A stretch of 17,733 bases of DNA from assembly GCA_007125455.1 (NCBI GenBank), contig SLDE01000089.1, positions 1-17,733 of the forward strand, in the 5' to 3' direction. This DNA is from Ectothiorhodospiraceae bacterium. GTDB lineage: Bacteria > Pseudomonadota > Gammaproteobacteria > Thiohalomonadales > Thiohalomonadaceae. Below the pieces are notes generated by a model. It did not search any database, had not been told where the DNA came from, and was given only the letters and a program-made list of their open reading frames with translations. The translations under genes were made by a program, and so were the position numbers. Each line of letters opens with the position of its first letter. The stretch's first letter is position 1. Shown piece after piece: positions 1 to 7,050 of the stretch.

Positions 1-60
1 ACACAATCTGGCGGTTTCACGCAGTTTTTGGGAGCAGGGTACGGCGCGGGGCATGACTAG
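1..60. other. window edge, unassigned
   Basis: This stretch is too short to assign. One plus frame is open from base 1 to a TAG at 58-60 and could be the last 19 codons of an upstream gene. Another plus frame is open to about 171. On the minus strand an ATG at 54-52 stays open to the edge but has no Shine-Dalgarno. Nothing favours one reading over the others. Confidence 0.2.
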
Positions 61-97
61 CAACAAAAACAGGCGCCCCGGTAAACCGGGGCGCCTG
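61..97 (-). terminator. intrinsic terminator of the Rsm-like RNA
   Basis: A perfect 12-bp GC-rich stem pairs 97-86 with 81-70 around a 4-nt loop. On the minus strand it is followed at once by TTTTTGTTG. On the plus strand the trailing sequence is only TTGG, so termination is mainly for minus-strand transcripts. Confidence 0.9.
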
Positions 98-207
98 TTG
101 GCAGCATTAGATTTGGCCAATCCTTGGCCTGCACCATCCATGATGAAGTATCCCGAGCACCACCCCCTGTGATATTCGTGCCGTCCTTGCCAGCATCCCT
201 GCGACTC
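61..207 (-). ncRNA. Rsm/Csr-type small RNA (CsrA/RsmA-sequestering)
   Basis: This is a non-coding segment of about 145 nt with the layout of RsmY/RsmZ/CsrB RNAs. Seen on the minus strand: five GGA motifs at 198-196, 186-184, 153-151, 139-137 and 123-121, four of them in ANGGA context. CAGGGATG fits the published CsrA SELEX core CARGGAUG, and CATGGATG is one base away. GGCCAAGGATTGGCC (129-115) is a perfect stem presenting GGA in its loop, the usual CsrA target form. The segment ends in a strong intrinsic terminator and has a -10 box and a GacA-like dyad upstream. No convincing ORF covers it. The family is known to titrate CsrA/RsmA, a translational repressor, under GacS/GacA (BarA/UvrY) control. 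The 5' end near 207 is inferred from the -10 box. It cannot be named RsmY versus RsmZ from this sequence. Confidence 0.78.
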
Positions 208-213
208 AGGAGT

Positions 214-242
214 ACTATACCCGTCGCTGCGCTGACACGCTG
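214..242 (-). promoter_or_regulatory. promoter of the Rsm-like RNA
   Basis: A -10 hexamer TATAGT lies at 219-214 (minus). The -35 position 17 bp upstream (242-237, CAGCGT) is poor, as expected of an activator-dependent promoter. The inferred start is near 207, the remaining uncertainty being a few bases. Confidence 0.5.
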
Positions 243-266
243 TAGGATGATTCCTATACGCGTGTC
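234..266 (-). promoter_or_regulatory. GacA/UvrY-like upstream activating dyad
   Basis: TGTAGGATGATTCCTATA (241-258) resembles the GacA box TGTAAG-N6-CTTACA, matching 9 of 12 fixed bases by eye. It is framed by outer arms GACACGC (234-240) and GCGTGTC (260-266). It lies directly upstream of, and partly over, the -35 position. That is closer than most described GacA boxes, so the regulator is an inference. Confidence 0.55.
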
Positions 267-293
267 ATCCTTTGCTGTTTTTTGCTGCCGGGT

Positions 294-1259
294 TCAGCAG
301 GCGGTGTGCTGGCTGGCCCAAAAGGCGTGCTCCCGATTAAGAAATTCATTCCAGGGGATATAGTGCGAGCCATCGCAGGAGAAGGTCAGGCTCACCATAC
401 CGTTGAAGATATTCAGCGAGCCGGAGCGCAGATAGAACATATCGTCCATAAAGCGTAGCTCACGCAGGCCCTCCAGTACCTCGCGGATCTTATTGGCCGG
501 TACCAGTGCATTATCCGGGTAACTACGGCGCGGGTAGGCCAGACAGATATCGGCATCGGTAAGCATGTCGATATCCATCAGGCGGTAGCGGTAGGGATCA
601 TCCACCAGCCAGATGGTGGCGCGGCTGCTGGAGTAGTGTAGCTTGGCGTGAAACACCCCATGCTCCAAAAATAGCTCCTCCATCACCCCCAACACCTCAT
701 CCATGTGTATATCCATACGGCTATCACTGCGTGTTTGCTGGAAGACGGTGGTGCGGATCGCCGGATCGCCCTTGATCTGGCGCCAGGAGGTGGGCTCGTC
801 GTAAAGCTCACGGGTCAGGGGCAGGTCGCGCAGGTCGAAGTCGGCACCCAGGTAGCCCAGCAGCTTACCGTTGGCATCGAAGATGGTCTGCAATGCGGTC
901 AGTGAGGGGCGCTTGGCGCGGATACTGATATAGGCCTCAGAGAGCAGGAAGTCCGTCCCCACCTTGATTTGCTGCATGTAGGGGCGCTGGGAGCGATCCC
1001 GGCCAAAGTCCTTTTTCAACAAGCCCTCCTGGCTGATATTATCGCTCACCTGTACCCCGCCCGGATCCAGTGCATACAGATATTTGCAGTGGGGGATCTC
1101 ATCCAGTGCTGCCAGCAGGATCTCATCCAGCGCCTCGCGATCACCCCAATGGGCGCTACAACGGGCGGCAACCTCCGACATGGGCTCACGCATCAAACCG
1201 GTGAGTGCGCGGCGCTGCTCGGCAATACTCTCTCTCAGTGCATCCTTGTTGGGGGACAT
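294..1259 (-). CDS. cytosolic PDC/Cache-like sensor domain protein
   Basis: The 321-aa product has no signal peptide and no membrane segment. Residues about 40-150 look like a PDC (Cache-type) ligand-sensing domain: GRDRSQRPYM at 86-95, SEAYIS at 107-112 and GYLGADFDLRDLPL at 135-148. The C-terminal half (about 175-321) matches no domain I recognise and has no kinase, GGDEF, EAL or methyl-accepting region. PDC domains are usually periplasmic parts of membrane receptors, so a soluble stand-alone version is unusual, though such proteins occur in gammaproteobacteria. Start: ATG at 1259 with AAAGGT about 8 nt upstream. It is the nearest gene to the Rsm-like RNA, on the same strand, but the RNA appears to have its own promoter. 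Ligand and partner are unknown. Confidence 0.75.
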   Translation of the reverse strand: MSPNKDALRESIAEQRRALTGLMREPMSEVAARCSAHWGDREALDEILLAALDEIPHCKYLYALDPGGVQVSDNISQEGLLKKDFGRDRSQRPYMQQIKVGTDFLLSEAYISIRAKRPSLTALQTIFDANGKLLGYLGADFDLRDLPLTRELYDEPTSWRQIKGDPAIRTTVFQQTRSDSRMDIHMDEVLGVMEELFLEHGVFHAKLHYSSSRATIWLVDDPYRYRLMDIDMLTDADICLAYPRRSYPDNALVPANKIREVLEGLRELRFMDDMFYLRSGSLNIFNGMVSLTFSCDGSHYIPWNEFLNREHAFWASQHTAC

Positions 1260-1293
1260 GCATGACCTTTTTCAAAAACAGATACAGCCCACA

Positions 1294-1322
1294 AGATTAG
1301 GGGCTAACGAACCCATAGACAA
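1294..1322 (-). promoter_or_regulatory. possible sigma-70 promoter of the PDC-sensor gene
   Basis: TTGTCT (1322-1317) and TAATCT (1299-1294) are separated by exactly 17 bp on the minus strand. This puts a start near 1287, about 28 nt before the ATG. Both hexamers are imperfect. Confidence 0.35.
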
Positions 1323-1328
1323 GGGCCA

Positions 1329-1334
1329 TATAAT
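1329..1334 (+). promoter_or_regulatory. -10 element of the adenosine deaminase-family gene
   Basis: A perfect TATAAT lies 56 bp before the start codon. The -35 position (TAACGA at 1305-1310, 18-bp spacing) is weak. It sits in the same 131-bp divergent spacer as the opposing promoter. Confidence 0.4.
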
Positions 1335-1390
1335 ACGCGCCCTGCCATTTTTCGTTTCCAGCGAACACCCGCCTCACCGAAGGAGAAACC

Positions 1391-2968
1391 ATGAGCGCTA
1401 CTATCCGCCTCCTGCCAGCAGTTGTCATCGGCGCCCTCGCACTACTAAGCGGCTGCGCTACCCATCCGGGCCAAACCTCTTCCCCCTTCCCGGTGGCTAA
1501 TGCCCAGCTGGAACAGCTGCGTGACAACCCGGTCGCTCTGCGTATGTTTATCCAGCAATTCCCCAAGGGCGGGGATCTACACAACCATCTAAGCGGTGCG
1601 GTCTACGCTGAGGACTTTATCGACTGGGCCGTTGAGGACGGCCTTTGTCTCGACTTGGATAGCCTGACAGCAAGTCCACCCCCTTGTGACAGCTCTCGGG
1701 GCCAGCCTCCGGTGGCAGAACACATAGCCCAGGACCCCTTCGCCCGGGATCGGCTGATCGACGCCTGGTCGATGCGTAACTTTGTGCCCGGCCACAGCGC
1801 GGCATCCGGCCATGAGCAATTCTTCCGCACCTTTTTTCGTTTTGGCAAGGCAAACAGTGGGCGCAAGGGCGATATGCTTGCCGCTGCCCGTTGGCACGCC
1901 GCCGATCAACACGTCGGCTACCTGGAGCTGATGACCTCTCCCGCCATGGGGCAGGCACGGGCGCTGGCCCGTGGGCTCGGTTCTACGGATGAGCTAGGTG
2001 TCCTGCATCAGGCCCTGCGCGATGCGGGCATCGACTCATTAGTACAGCAGGCCTCGGCACAGTTGCAGCAGATGCGCACAGAGGCCGATACCCTGCTCGG
2101 CTGCAAGGGCGCTGCCAATATGCCCTCACCGGATCCCGCCTGCGACATCGAGGTGCGCTTCCTGGCCCAGGTGATCCGCACCTTTCCCAGTGAAGAGGTG
2201 TTCGCACAGTCGCTCCTGGCCCACCTATTGGTGCAGCATGACCCCTATGTGGTGGGGATAAACCTGGTGGCCCCAGAAGACGATCACCAAACCCTCAACG
2301 ACTATCACCGCCAAATGAATCAGCTAGGGTGGCTTGCCGAGCAACTCGGCGAAGTGCCCGTCGCCCTGCACGCTGGCGAGTTAAGCCTCGGGCTAGTCCA
2401 TCCACGCCACCTGCGCCACCACATCCGCAGCGCCGTGGAGATCGCCGGCGCACAGCGCATAGGCCACGGCGTATCCATCGCCCATGAATACCGACCCGAA
2501 GAGTTATTGATGGCGATGGCCGAACATGACATCGCCGTTGAGATCAACCTGACCAGCAACGCCCAGATCCTTGGCATTAGTGGCAAGCATCACCCCTTCC
2601 AAACCTACCGCCAGTACGGCGTCCCACTGACCCTCAGCACTGATGATGCCGGCGTTAGCCGGGGCGATCTGAGCCATGAGTACCAGCGTGCTACCGAAGC
2701 CTACCAGCTTACTTTTGCTGATCTGTTGGAGTTATCGCGCAACGCCTTGGAGTATGCCTTTATCCCGGGTGAGTCACTCTGGCAGGCAAAGGTAGGGGGT
2801 AACTACCACCCGGCATGCGCCGATGCCACTCCGCCCCAGAGCCCGCCACCGACATGCACACTCTTCCTTGCCGATAACCCTCGTGCCCGCCTGCAATGGC
2901 GCCACGAAGGGGCGCTTCACGCCTTTGAGCAGCAACGCCGTGAGCTAGGCAATCGCCGTGGCTGGTAA
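1391..2968 (+). CDS. lipoprotein of the adenosine deaminase family
   Basis: The 525-aa protein starts with a lipoprotein signal (hydrophobic 9-19, lipobox LLSGC with Cys22), so it is probably anchored in the cell envelope. The rest is a metal-dependent adenosine/AMP deaminase fold: HNH at 64-66 in GGDLHNHLSGA, HAGE at 327-330, IGHG with His359, and STDD at 416-419. These correspond to the zinc ligands and catalytic residues of the family. It is longer than cytosolic Add (about 330 aa), with extra segments near 88-115 and 225-255 that contain several Cys. Expected reaction: hydrolytic deamination of adenosine or a related nucleoside outside the cytoplasm, hence purine salvage. The substrate is inferred. 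Start: ATG with GAAGGAG (1379-1385) upstream. The stop TAA abuts the stop of the convergent regulator gene with no bases between. Confidence 0.85.
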   Translation: MSATIRLLPAVVIGALALLSGCATHPGQTSSPFPVANAQLEQLRDNPVALRMFIQQFPKGGDLHNHLSGAVYAEDFIDWAVEDGLCLDLDSLTASPPPCDSSRGQPPVAEHIAQDPFARDRLIDAWSMRNFVPGHSAASGHEQFFRTFFRFGKANSGRKGDMLAAARWHAADQHVGYLELMTSPAMGQARALARGLGSTDELGVLHQALRDAGIDSLVQQASAQLQQMRTEADTLLGCKGAANMPSPDPACDIEVRFLAQVIRTFPSEEVFAQSLLAHLLVQHDPYVVGINLVAPEDDHQTLNDYHRQMNQLGWLAEQLGEVPVALHAGELSLGLVHPRHLRHHIRSAVEIAGAQRIGHGVSIAHEYRPEELLMAMAEHDIAVEINLTSNAQILGISGKHHPFQTYRQYGVPLTLSTDDAGVSRGDLSHEYQRATEAYQLTFADLLELSRNALEYAFIPGESLWQAKVGGNYHPACADATPPQSPPPTCTLFLADNPRARLQWRHEGALHAFEQQRRELGNRRGW

Positions 2969-4309
2969 CTAACGCAGCTTGCGATGCAGGGTGGACACGT
3001 CGATCCCCAGGCGTCTGGCCGCCTCGCTCTTGTTGCCCTCACAGCGCTGGAGCATATGCCCGATCCACCAGCTCTCCAGCTCCGCGAGGGAGGCGTCGGG
3101 TGACACTGGCAGGCCCGCCACCGCCCGCCCGGACGACTGCTGCAGCTCGGCCGGCAACTGTGCCGGGTAGATGGTCTCGCCCCTGGCCAGCACCACCGCG
3201 CGCTGGATGATATTCTCCAGTTCGCGGATATTGCCCGGCCAGTGGTAATTGCACAATGCGCCCATCGCCTCCGCTGAAAGCTGGCGGGTCGGCCGGTTGT
3301 ACTGGCGCGCATACTTGGCGATGAACCACTCTGCCAGTGCCGGGATATCCTCGCTACGCTGCGCCAGGGTAGGGAGGGTGATGGGGAAGACATTCAGGCG
3401 GTAATAGAGATCGGCACGAAAACGCCCCTGTTCCACCAGTGTGGCCAGATCCTCATTGGCCGCCGCGATCAGGCGTACATCCACCTCCAGCATACGCTCA
3501 CCGCCGACGCGCATGAAGCGCCGCTCCTGGATAAACTGCAACAGCCTGGCCTGCACATCGCTGCTGGTACTGTTGATCTCATCCAGCAGCAGGGTGCCCC
3601 CATCGGCCAGCTCCAGCAAACCGCGCTTGCGGCTGCTGGCCCCGGTAAAAGCCCCCTTCTCGTGGCCGAACAGCTCGTTTTCAATGAGGTTTTCAGGTAC
3701 GGCAGCGCAGTTCAGCGCAAAGAAAGGCCCCTCGTGGCGCTGGCTGTGTTGGTGGATATGGCGTGCAAGCACCCCTTTGCCGGTCCCCGATCCCCCCTGG
3801 ATCAGCACCGCGATGTCCAGCGGGGCGATCTCCTCAACCTGAGCAAACAGCTCGCGTGTAACGCGGGATGTGGCCACCGGCGCAGCACCCTCACCACGCA
3901 ATTGTTCCAGTTGGGCAAACAGGCTCTCGCTGCGACGCCGATGCGCCAACTGGCCATGCAAGCGCTGCAACACCCCTTGTACATGAGCGATATTGAAGGG
4001 CTTGGTGATCAGATCATGCAGCCCCGACTTGAAGCCCTCCACCGCGTCCTTGACGGTGGCATAGCCGGTGATCAGCACCACGGGCATGTTGCCGTCGCGC
4101 TCGCGCGCCTCGCGCAACAGCCCCATGCCATTCGGTTCGGGCAGGCGCAGGTCGGTGATCAGCACATCGGGCAACAGTTCATTCATGGCTAACAAAGCAA
4201 GCTGACCTGTCGCCGCAGTGCGTACCGAAAACCCCACTTCCCGGGCCATACCGGCCAACAGCTCGGCCATATCCCTGTCGTCTTCGGCGATCAACAGTTG
4301 AAACTTCAT
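2969..4309 (-). CDS. sigma-54-dependent response regulator (NtrC family)
   Basis: The 446-aa protein has three domains. The receiver (1-115) has acidic D10/D11, phospho-acceptor D53, T81 and K103. The AAA+ domain (about 145-385) has Walker A GGSGTGKG at 172-179, the sigma-54 contact motif GAFTGA at 219-224 and Walker B LLLDE at 240-244. A Fis-type helix-turn-helix lies at about 405-446, including NKSEAARRLGIDVSTLHRKL. It should drive ATP-dependent opening of sigma-54 promoters when phosphorylated. The Walker A has Gly at both positions where the family usually has Glu (GESGTGKE), but the invariant GxxGTGK is kept. Start: the ATG at 4309 overlaps the kinase stop (ATGA) and has GGAGAG upstream; an in-frame start five codons earlier is less likely. 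The nearby sigma-54-like porin promoter is the obvious candidate target. Confidence 0.93.
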   Translation of the reverse strand: MKFQLLIAEDDRDMAELLAGMAREVGFSVRTAATGQLALLAMNELLPDVLITDLRLPEPNGMGLLREARERDGNMPVVLITGYATVKDAVEGFKSGLHDLITKPFNIAHVQGVLQRLHGQLAHRRRSESLFAQLEQLRGEGAAPVATSRVTRELFAQVEEIAPLDIAVLIQGGSGTGKGVLARHIHQHSQRHEGPFFALNCAAVPENLIENELFGHEKGAFTGASSRKRGLLELADGGTLLLDEINSTSSDVQARLLQFIQERRFMRVGGERMLEVDVRLIAAANEDLATLVEQGRFRADLYYRLNVFPITLPTLAQRSEDIPALAEWFIAKYARQYNRPTRQLSAEAMGALCNYHWPGNIRELENIIQRAVVLARGETIYPAQLPAELQQSSGRAVAGLPVSPDASLAELESWWIGHMLQRCEGNKSEAARRLGIDVSTLHRKLR

Positions 4310-5706
4310 CCCATCTCTCCGCACGGTAACAACAGCTCAAAGCAGGTCTCGCCAGGGCGACTGTGCAACAGGGTGATCTTGCCCGCCATGGAATCTGCCA
4401 GGGTGGCGCACAGATACAGCCCCAGGCCGGTGCCCTGGCTGGCCGGCTTGGTGGTAAAGAACGGCTCGAAGATCGCCGACTGATCCGCCGTCTCGATCCC
4501 CCTGCCATTATCGCAAATGCGCAACGCCACACCGCGCTCATCCACCACCACCTCGTGAGAGATGGTATCGGCACCGGCGTGTACCGCGTTACTCACCAGA
4601 TTGAAGATGATCTGTTCGACGCTGGCCACATCGGCCCATACCACGGCTTGCTGCTGTGTCGAGCTAATCACCAATTCTGCACCGTAGTCCTTCGCCAACG
4701 GGTGGATCAGCTGCCGAGTCGAGCGCACCTGCTCCAGCAGGTCGAAGTGCTCCGGGCGCACTTCGGGGGCACGCACCGAGCAGAGCATATTGCGCACGAT
4801 CTCCGAGCAACTGTGAGCCTGTTGCTCAATCACCTCAAGCTGGTGGTTCAGGCCCTTGTCACTGGCCTGCTGCTGGGCCAGCTGCGCATAGCCGATGATA
4901 TTGCCCAGCGGGGTATTCAGGCCGTGGGCCAGGCCGGCGGCCATCTGACCGATGGTGGCCAGGCGCTGCCCTTGGCAAAGTCGTTGGGTCGCCGTCCTGG
5001 CGAGGCTGTTGGCCCGCTCGATCTCGGCCAGGTGCCGACGCACATCACCGCGCATCTCCTCAAACGCCTGGCGCAACTGGTGTACCTCCAGTGGATCCCC
5101 ATGCCCCCCGCGCTGCTCAAGGCCCTCTGTGCCTGGGGTCAGTGGGTTCATCGCCTCGGTCAGCGCCCGTACCGGCTCCACCAGCCGCCGCCGGGTAAAG
5201 TTGCGCAACACCAAAAACAGCAGCAACACCAGCAGCAAGACCGCGCCCAGGGCAATGGCATAGAAGCGCTGCCCTATCGCCTCGATACGGCTACGGTCGT
5301 AACTCACCGTCACGTGACCTATCACCCCACCGGCCAGTTCCATGGGTTGTGTAATCTGCAGGGCACCGTCTTCATCGCTGCGCCCGAGGGTGCCTGCCTG
5401 AGCAAGGATCACACCGTCGTTTCGGGTAATCTTCAGGTAGTTCAGATCCGCTTCCAGCGCAAGATCCGCGGTATAGCGCTCCAGCACGCCATAGTCCTGT
5501 ACCAGTACCGCATCCAGGGACACCACCGAAAGCTGGCGTACCAGGGCATTGGCCTTGTCCTGCAGGGCGTCGTCGAGCACATGACGGATCCCATGCCCCA
5601 ACAACACCGCGAGCAACACGGTGAAGGCCAGCAAGGCGCTGCCGACATAAAGCCCGATGGTGGTTGAGAGTGTGCGGGGTTGAGCCATTTGATCATCACT
5701 AGCCAC
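4306..5706 (-). CDS. membrane sensor histidine kinase
   Basis: The 466-aa protein has a TM helix at about 17-38, a short periplasmic sensor of about 105 residues, TM2 at about 148-167, a HAMP-like linker, and a HisKA/HATPase core. The H-box is LAHGLNTPL with His261 (AHELNNPL is usual; the Glu after His is Gly here). The N-box is NLVSNAVHAG, with DNGRGI and GTGLGL further on. It is the cognate kinase of the overlapping NtrC-type regulator. Start is uncertain: the longest frame begins with GTG at 5706, and an ATG lies at 5688; neither has a clear Shine-Dalgarno. The sensor domain matches nothing I can name. The porin gene lies just upstream on the same strand behind a terminator. Confidence 0.9.
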   Translation of the reverse strand: MASDDQMAQPRTLSTTIGLYVGSALLAFTVLLAVLLGHGIRHVLDDALQDKANALVRQLSVVSLDAVLVQDYGVLERYTADLALEADLNYLKITRNDGVILAQAGTLGRSDEDGALQITQPMELAGGVIGHVTVSYDRSRIEAIGQRFYAIALGAVLLLVLLLFLVLRNFTRRRLVEPVRALTEAMNPLTPGTEGLEQRGGHGDPLEVHQLRQAFEEMRGDVRRHLAEIERANSLARTATQRLCQGQRLATIGQMAAGLAHGLNTPLGNIIGYAQLAQQQASDKGLNHQLEVIEQQAHSCSEIVRNMLCSVRAPEVRPEHFDLLEQVRSTRQLIHPLAKDYGAELVISSTQQQAVVWADVASVEQIIFNLVSNAVHAGADTISHEVVVDERGVALRICDNGRGIETADQSAIFEPFFTTKPASQGTGLGLYLCATLADSMAGKITLLHSRPGETCFELLLPCGEMG

Positions 5707-5773
5707 TGTAGCGCAAGGTTACCACACCGACAGTCCCTGAATCGGCGATGGGGCTAGAACACCATCATCGTGC

Positions 5774-5801
5774 AAAAAAAAGCGGCCCGGAGGCGGGCCG
5801 C
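5774..5801 (-). terminator. intrinsic terminator of the porin gene
   Basis: An 8-bp stem (5801-5794 with 5789-5782) and a 4-nt loop are followed on the minus strand by eight T (5781-5774). It separates the porin transcript from the histidine kinase gene, which starts about 70 bp further on. Confidence 0.93.
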
Positions 5802-5937
5802 AAAGTGAGGTACCACAACCTCATGCTGCTACCAGCTTATATACCCTGGGGGGGTAGACTGGCAGCAAAGAGGGCTGGCTCTACGAGCTAAGCCCTCCTT
5901 AACCACGCTGTACACAGCGTTAGTTTTCGGCTGCTGC
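5802..5937 (-). other. structured 3' UTR of the porin mRNA
   Basis: Between the porin stop and its terminator lie four more potential hairpins. They are 5920-5905 (ACGCTG/CAGCGT), 5897-5870 (GAGGGCT arms plus inner GCTC/GAGC), 5867-5824 (TGCTG and CCAG arms enclosing TACCC/GGGTA), and 5823-5806 (TGAGGT/ACCTCA). No ORF is apparent. With the U8 terminator this is the usual form of an mRNA 3' end that can yield an Hfq-binding RNA, but no processing site is visible. Confidence 0.5.
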
Positions 5938-6903
5938 TTAGAAGCTACGGCTCATGCCGATGCCGTAGTTGGTGCGCTCGTTGTCACCCACCGTCCATAC
6001 GTTGGCAAACAGCGCGGTTCGGCGATCGAAGTTGTACTCCACGCCAACGGCGTAATCACGATCGGCGTCGCGACCATCACGATCCAGGCTGACCACCGCC
6101 GCACGCAGACCAATCTGACCGATCTGGTAGGTCACCGGCAGGGTGATCTGTACGGTGTTGTCGGCACCATCCACGCCGATGTTCTGGTAGAGCAGACCAG
6201 CGGTCAGATCGCCTGCCGCATAATTCACCCCAGCAGTGGTATTGGTGGTGGAATCTCTCTCCCCAGCACCGGCCCTATCGAGAACAATATTACCGTCAGA
6301 GTCGATCTTATATTTATCCGATGTTGCAGCCTTATCGCCCATACGCTCTGCCGCTACGGCGATATGCAGCGGGCCAGCCTTATAGACTGCGCTCAGGCCC
6401 ATATCGGCGTTCGCCTTGTTGCCGTTGGGTGCGTAGTTCACGTAGACCGTCAGGCCATTGATATCAACGGTGCGGTAATGGATCCCCACATCGCGACCCC
6501 AGCGCTGGGTGTTGAAGCCCTGGGCATCGGCGATGGTGTCGGTGAAGGCGCGAAACGGCAACACAGCCAGCTTGTGCGCACGATCATGACGACCAAAACG
6601 CAGCTGACCGAAATCACCGGCGATCCCGGCCCACACCTCTTCATTCAAGCTGAAGTTGCTGGCGTCGGCACCCACATTGCCCTGCAGGCGGTAAATGGCC
6701 TGCATGCCGTTATCCATATCCACCGAGCCGCGGACACCAAGACGGGTGCCACGGAAAGAATGTTCGGCATTGCGGTCATCGCCATCATCGATCATGCCGG
6801 CCTCGTACTTGGCTTGGCCAAACAGGGTGTAATCGTGTGCAGCTACCAGGCCCGGTGCGGCTACCAGGGTGCCCACGGTCAAAGCGATCAGACTCTTCTT
6901 CAT
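5938..6903 (-). CDS. outer-membrane porin (Gram-negative porin family)
   Basis: The 321-aa protein has a Sec signal peptide (MKKSLIALTVGTLVAAPGLVAA, cleavage near residue 22) and alternating beta-strand patterns throughout. Typical porin segments are FRGTRLGVRGSVDMDNG, GDFGQLRFGRHD and a C-terminal strand ending in Phe (YGIGMSRSF), the outer-membrane assembly signal. It is expected to form a trimeric 16-strand diffusion channel. A segment near 215-245 rich in Asp, Gly and Thr is probably an external loop. It is at the short end for the family. Start: ATG with AGGAG 8 nt upstream. The leader has a sigma-54-like element and an SD-overlapping inverted repeat. Substrate selectivity cannot be read from the sequence. 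Confidence 0.92.
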   Translation of the reverse strand: MKKSLIALTVGTLVAAPGLVAAHDYTLFGQAKYEAGMIDDGDDRNAEHSFRGTRLGVRGSVDMDNGMQAIYRLQGNVGADASNFSLNEEVWAGIAGDFGQLRFGRHDRAHKLAVLPFRAFTDTIADAQGFNTQRWGRDVGIHYRTVDINGLTVYVNYAPNGNKANADMGLSAVYKAGPLHIAVAAERMGDKAATSDKYKIDSDGNIVLDRAGAGERDSTTNTTAGVNYAAGDLTAGLLYQNIGVDGADNTVQITLPVTYQIGQIGLRAAVVSLDRDGRDADRDYAVGVEYNFDRRTALFANVWTVGDNERTNYGIGMSRSF

Positions 6904-6912
6904 GCATCTCTC

Positions 6913-6971
6913 CTAGTGGTTAGTTGTTTATCTTTATGTGTGTCGTGTGTGTGTTTTGCTGTAACCACTAG
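6913..6971 (-). promoter_or_regulatory. inverted repeat in the porin leader overlapping the SD
   Basis: CTAGTGGTTA and TAACCACTAG (6913-6922 and 6962-6971) are perfect 10-bp arms 39 nt apart. In the porin mRNA the downstream arm ends in the AG that begins the Shine-Dalgarno AGGAG. A folded leader could therefore tuck the SD edge into the stem. The enclosed segment is A- and AC-rich and looks unstructured. If transcription starts near 6969, only 7-8 bp of stem remain. Confidence 0.45.
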
Positions 6972-6978
6972 TCTTTGA

Positions 6979-6994
6979 GTCAACATTCGTGCCA
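6979..6994 (-). promoter_or_regulatory. sigma-54-like promoter of the porin gene
   Basis: TGGCACGAATGTTGAC on the minus strand fits the sigma-54 pattern TGGCACG-N4-TTGCW. The -24 block is perfect and the -24 GG is exactly 10 bp from the -12 dinucleotide. That dinucleotide is GA rather than the usual GC, which is the main weakness. It places the start near 6969, about 66 nt before the porin ATG. The TTGACT within it could instead be a sigma-70 -35, but no good -10 follows at 16-18 bp. Confidence 0.45.
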
Positions 6995-7015
6995 ACAGCT
7001 AAGTGGCTGTTTTTT
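6994..7015. promoter_or_regulatory. dyad AACAGC/GCTGTT next to the porin promoter
   Basis: A 6-bp inverted repeat with a 6-nt spacer (6994-7011) lies directly upstream of the -24 element. On the plus strand it runs into six T (7010-7015), so it also looks like a weak terminator, though no plus-strand gene lies upstream. It could be an operator. Confidence 0.35.
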
Positions 7016-7050
7016 ATCAGCACGCCTGTGCATCAATGGCCTCGCGAGCG

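Noticed and set aside
124..363. Plus-strand 79-aa ORF
   Set aside because: It overlaps the Rsm-like RNA region and the end of the PDC gene, has no ribosome binding site and has low-complexity composition unlike a protein family.
4363..5667. Long plus-strand ORF (434 codons) antisense to the histidine kinase
   Set aside because: The kinase on the opposite strand has every family motif; the antisense product is rich in His and Gln and has no recognisable domain. It is a mirror of GC-rich codon use.
6994..7015. Intrinsic terminator on the plus strand
   Set aside because: Stem and T-run are present, but no plus-strand gene lies upstream for over 3 kb. Kept only as an ambiguous dyad.
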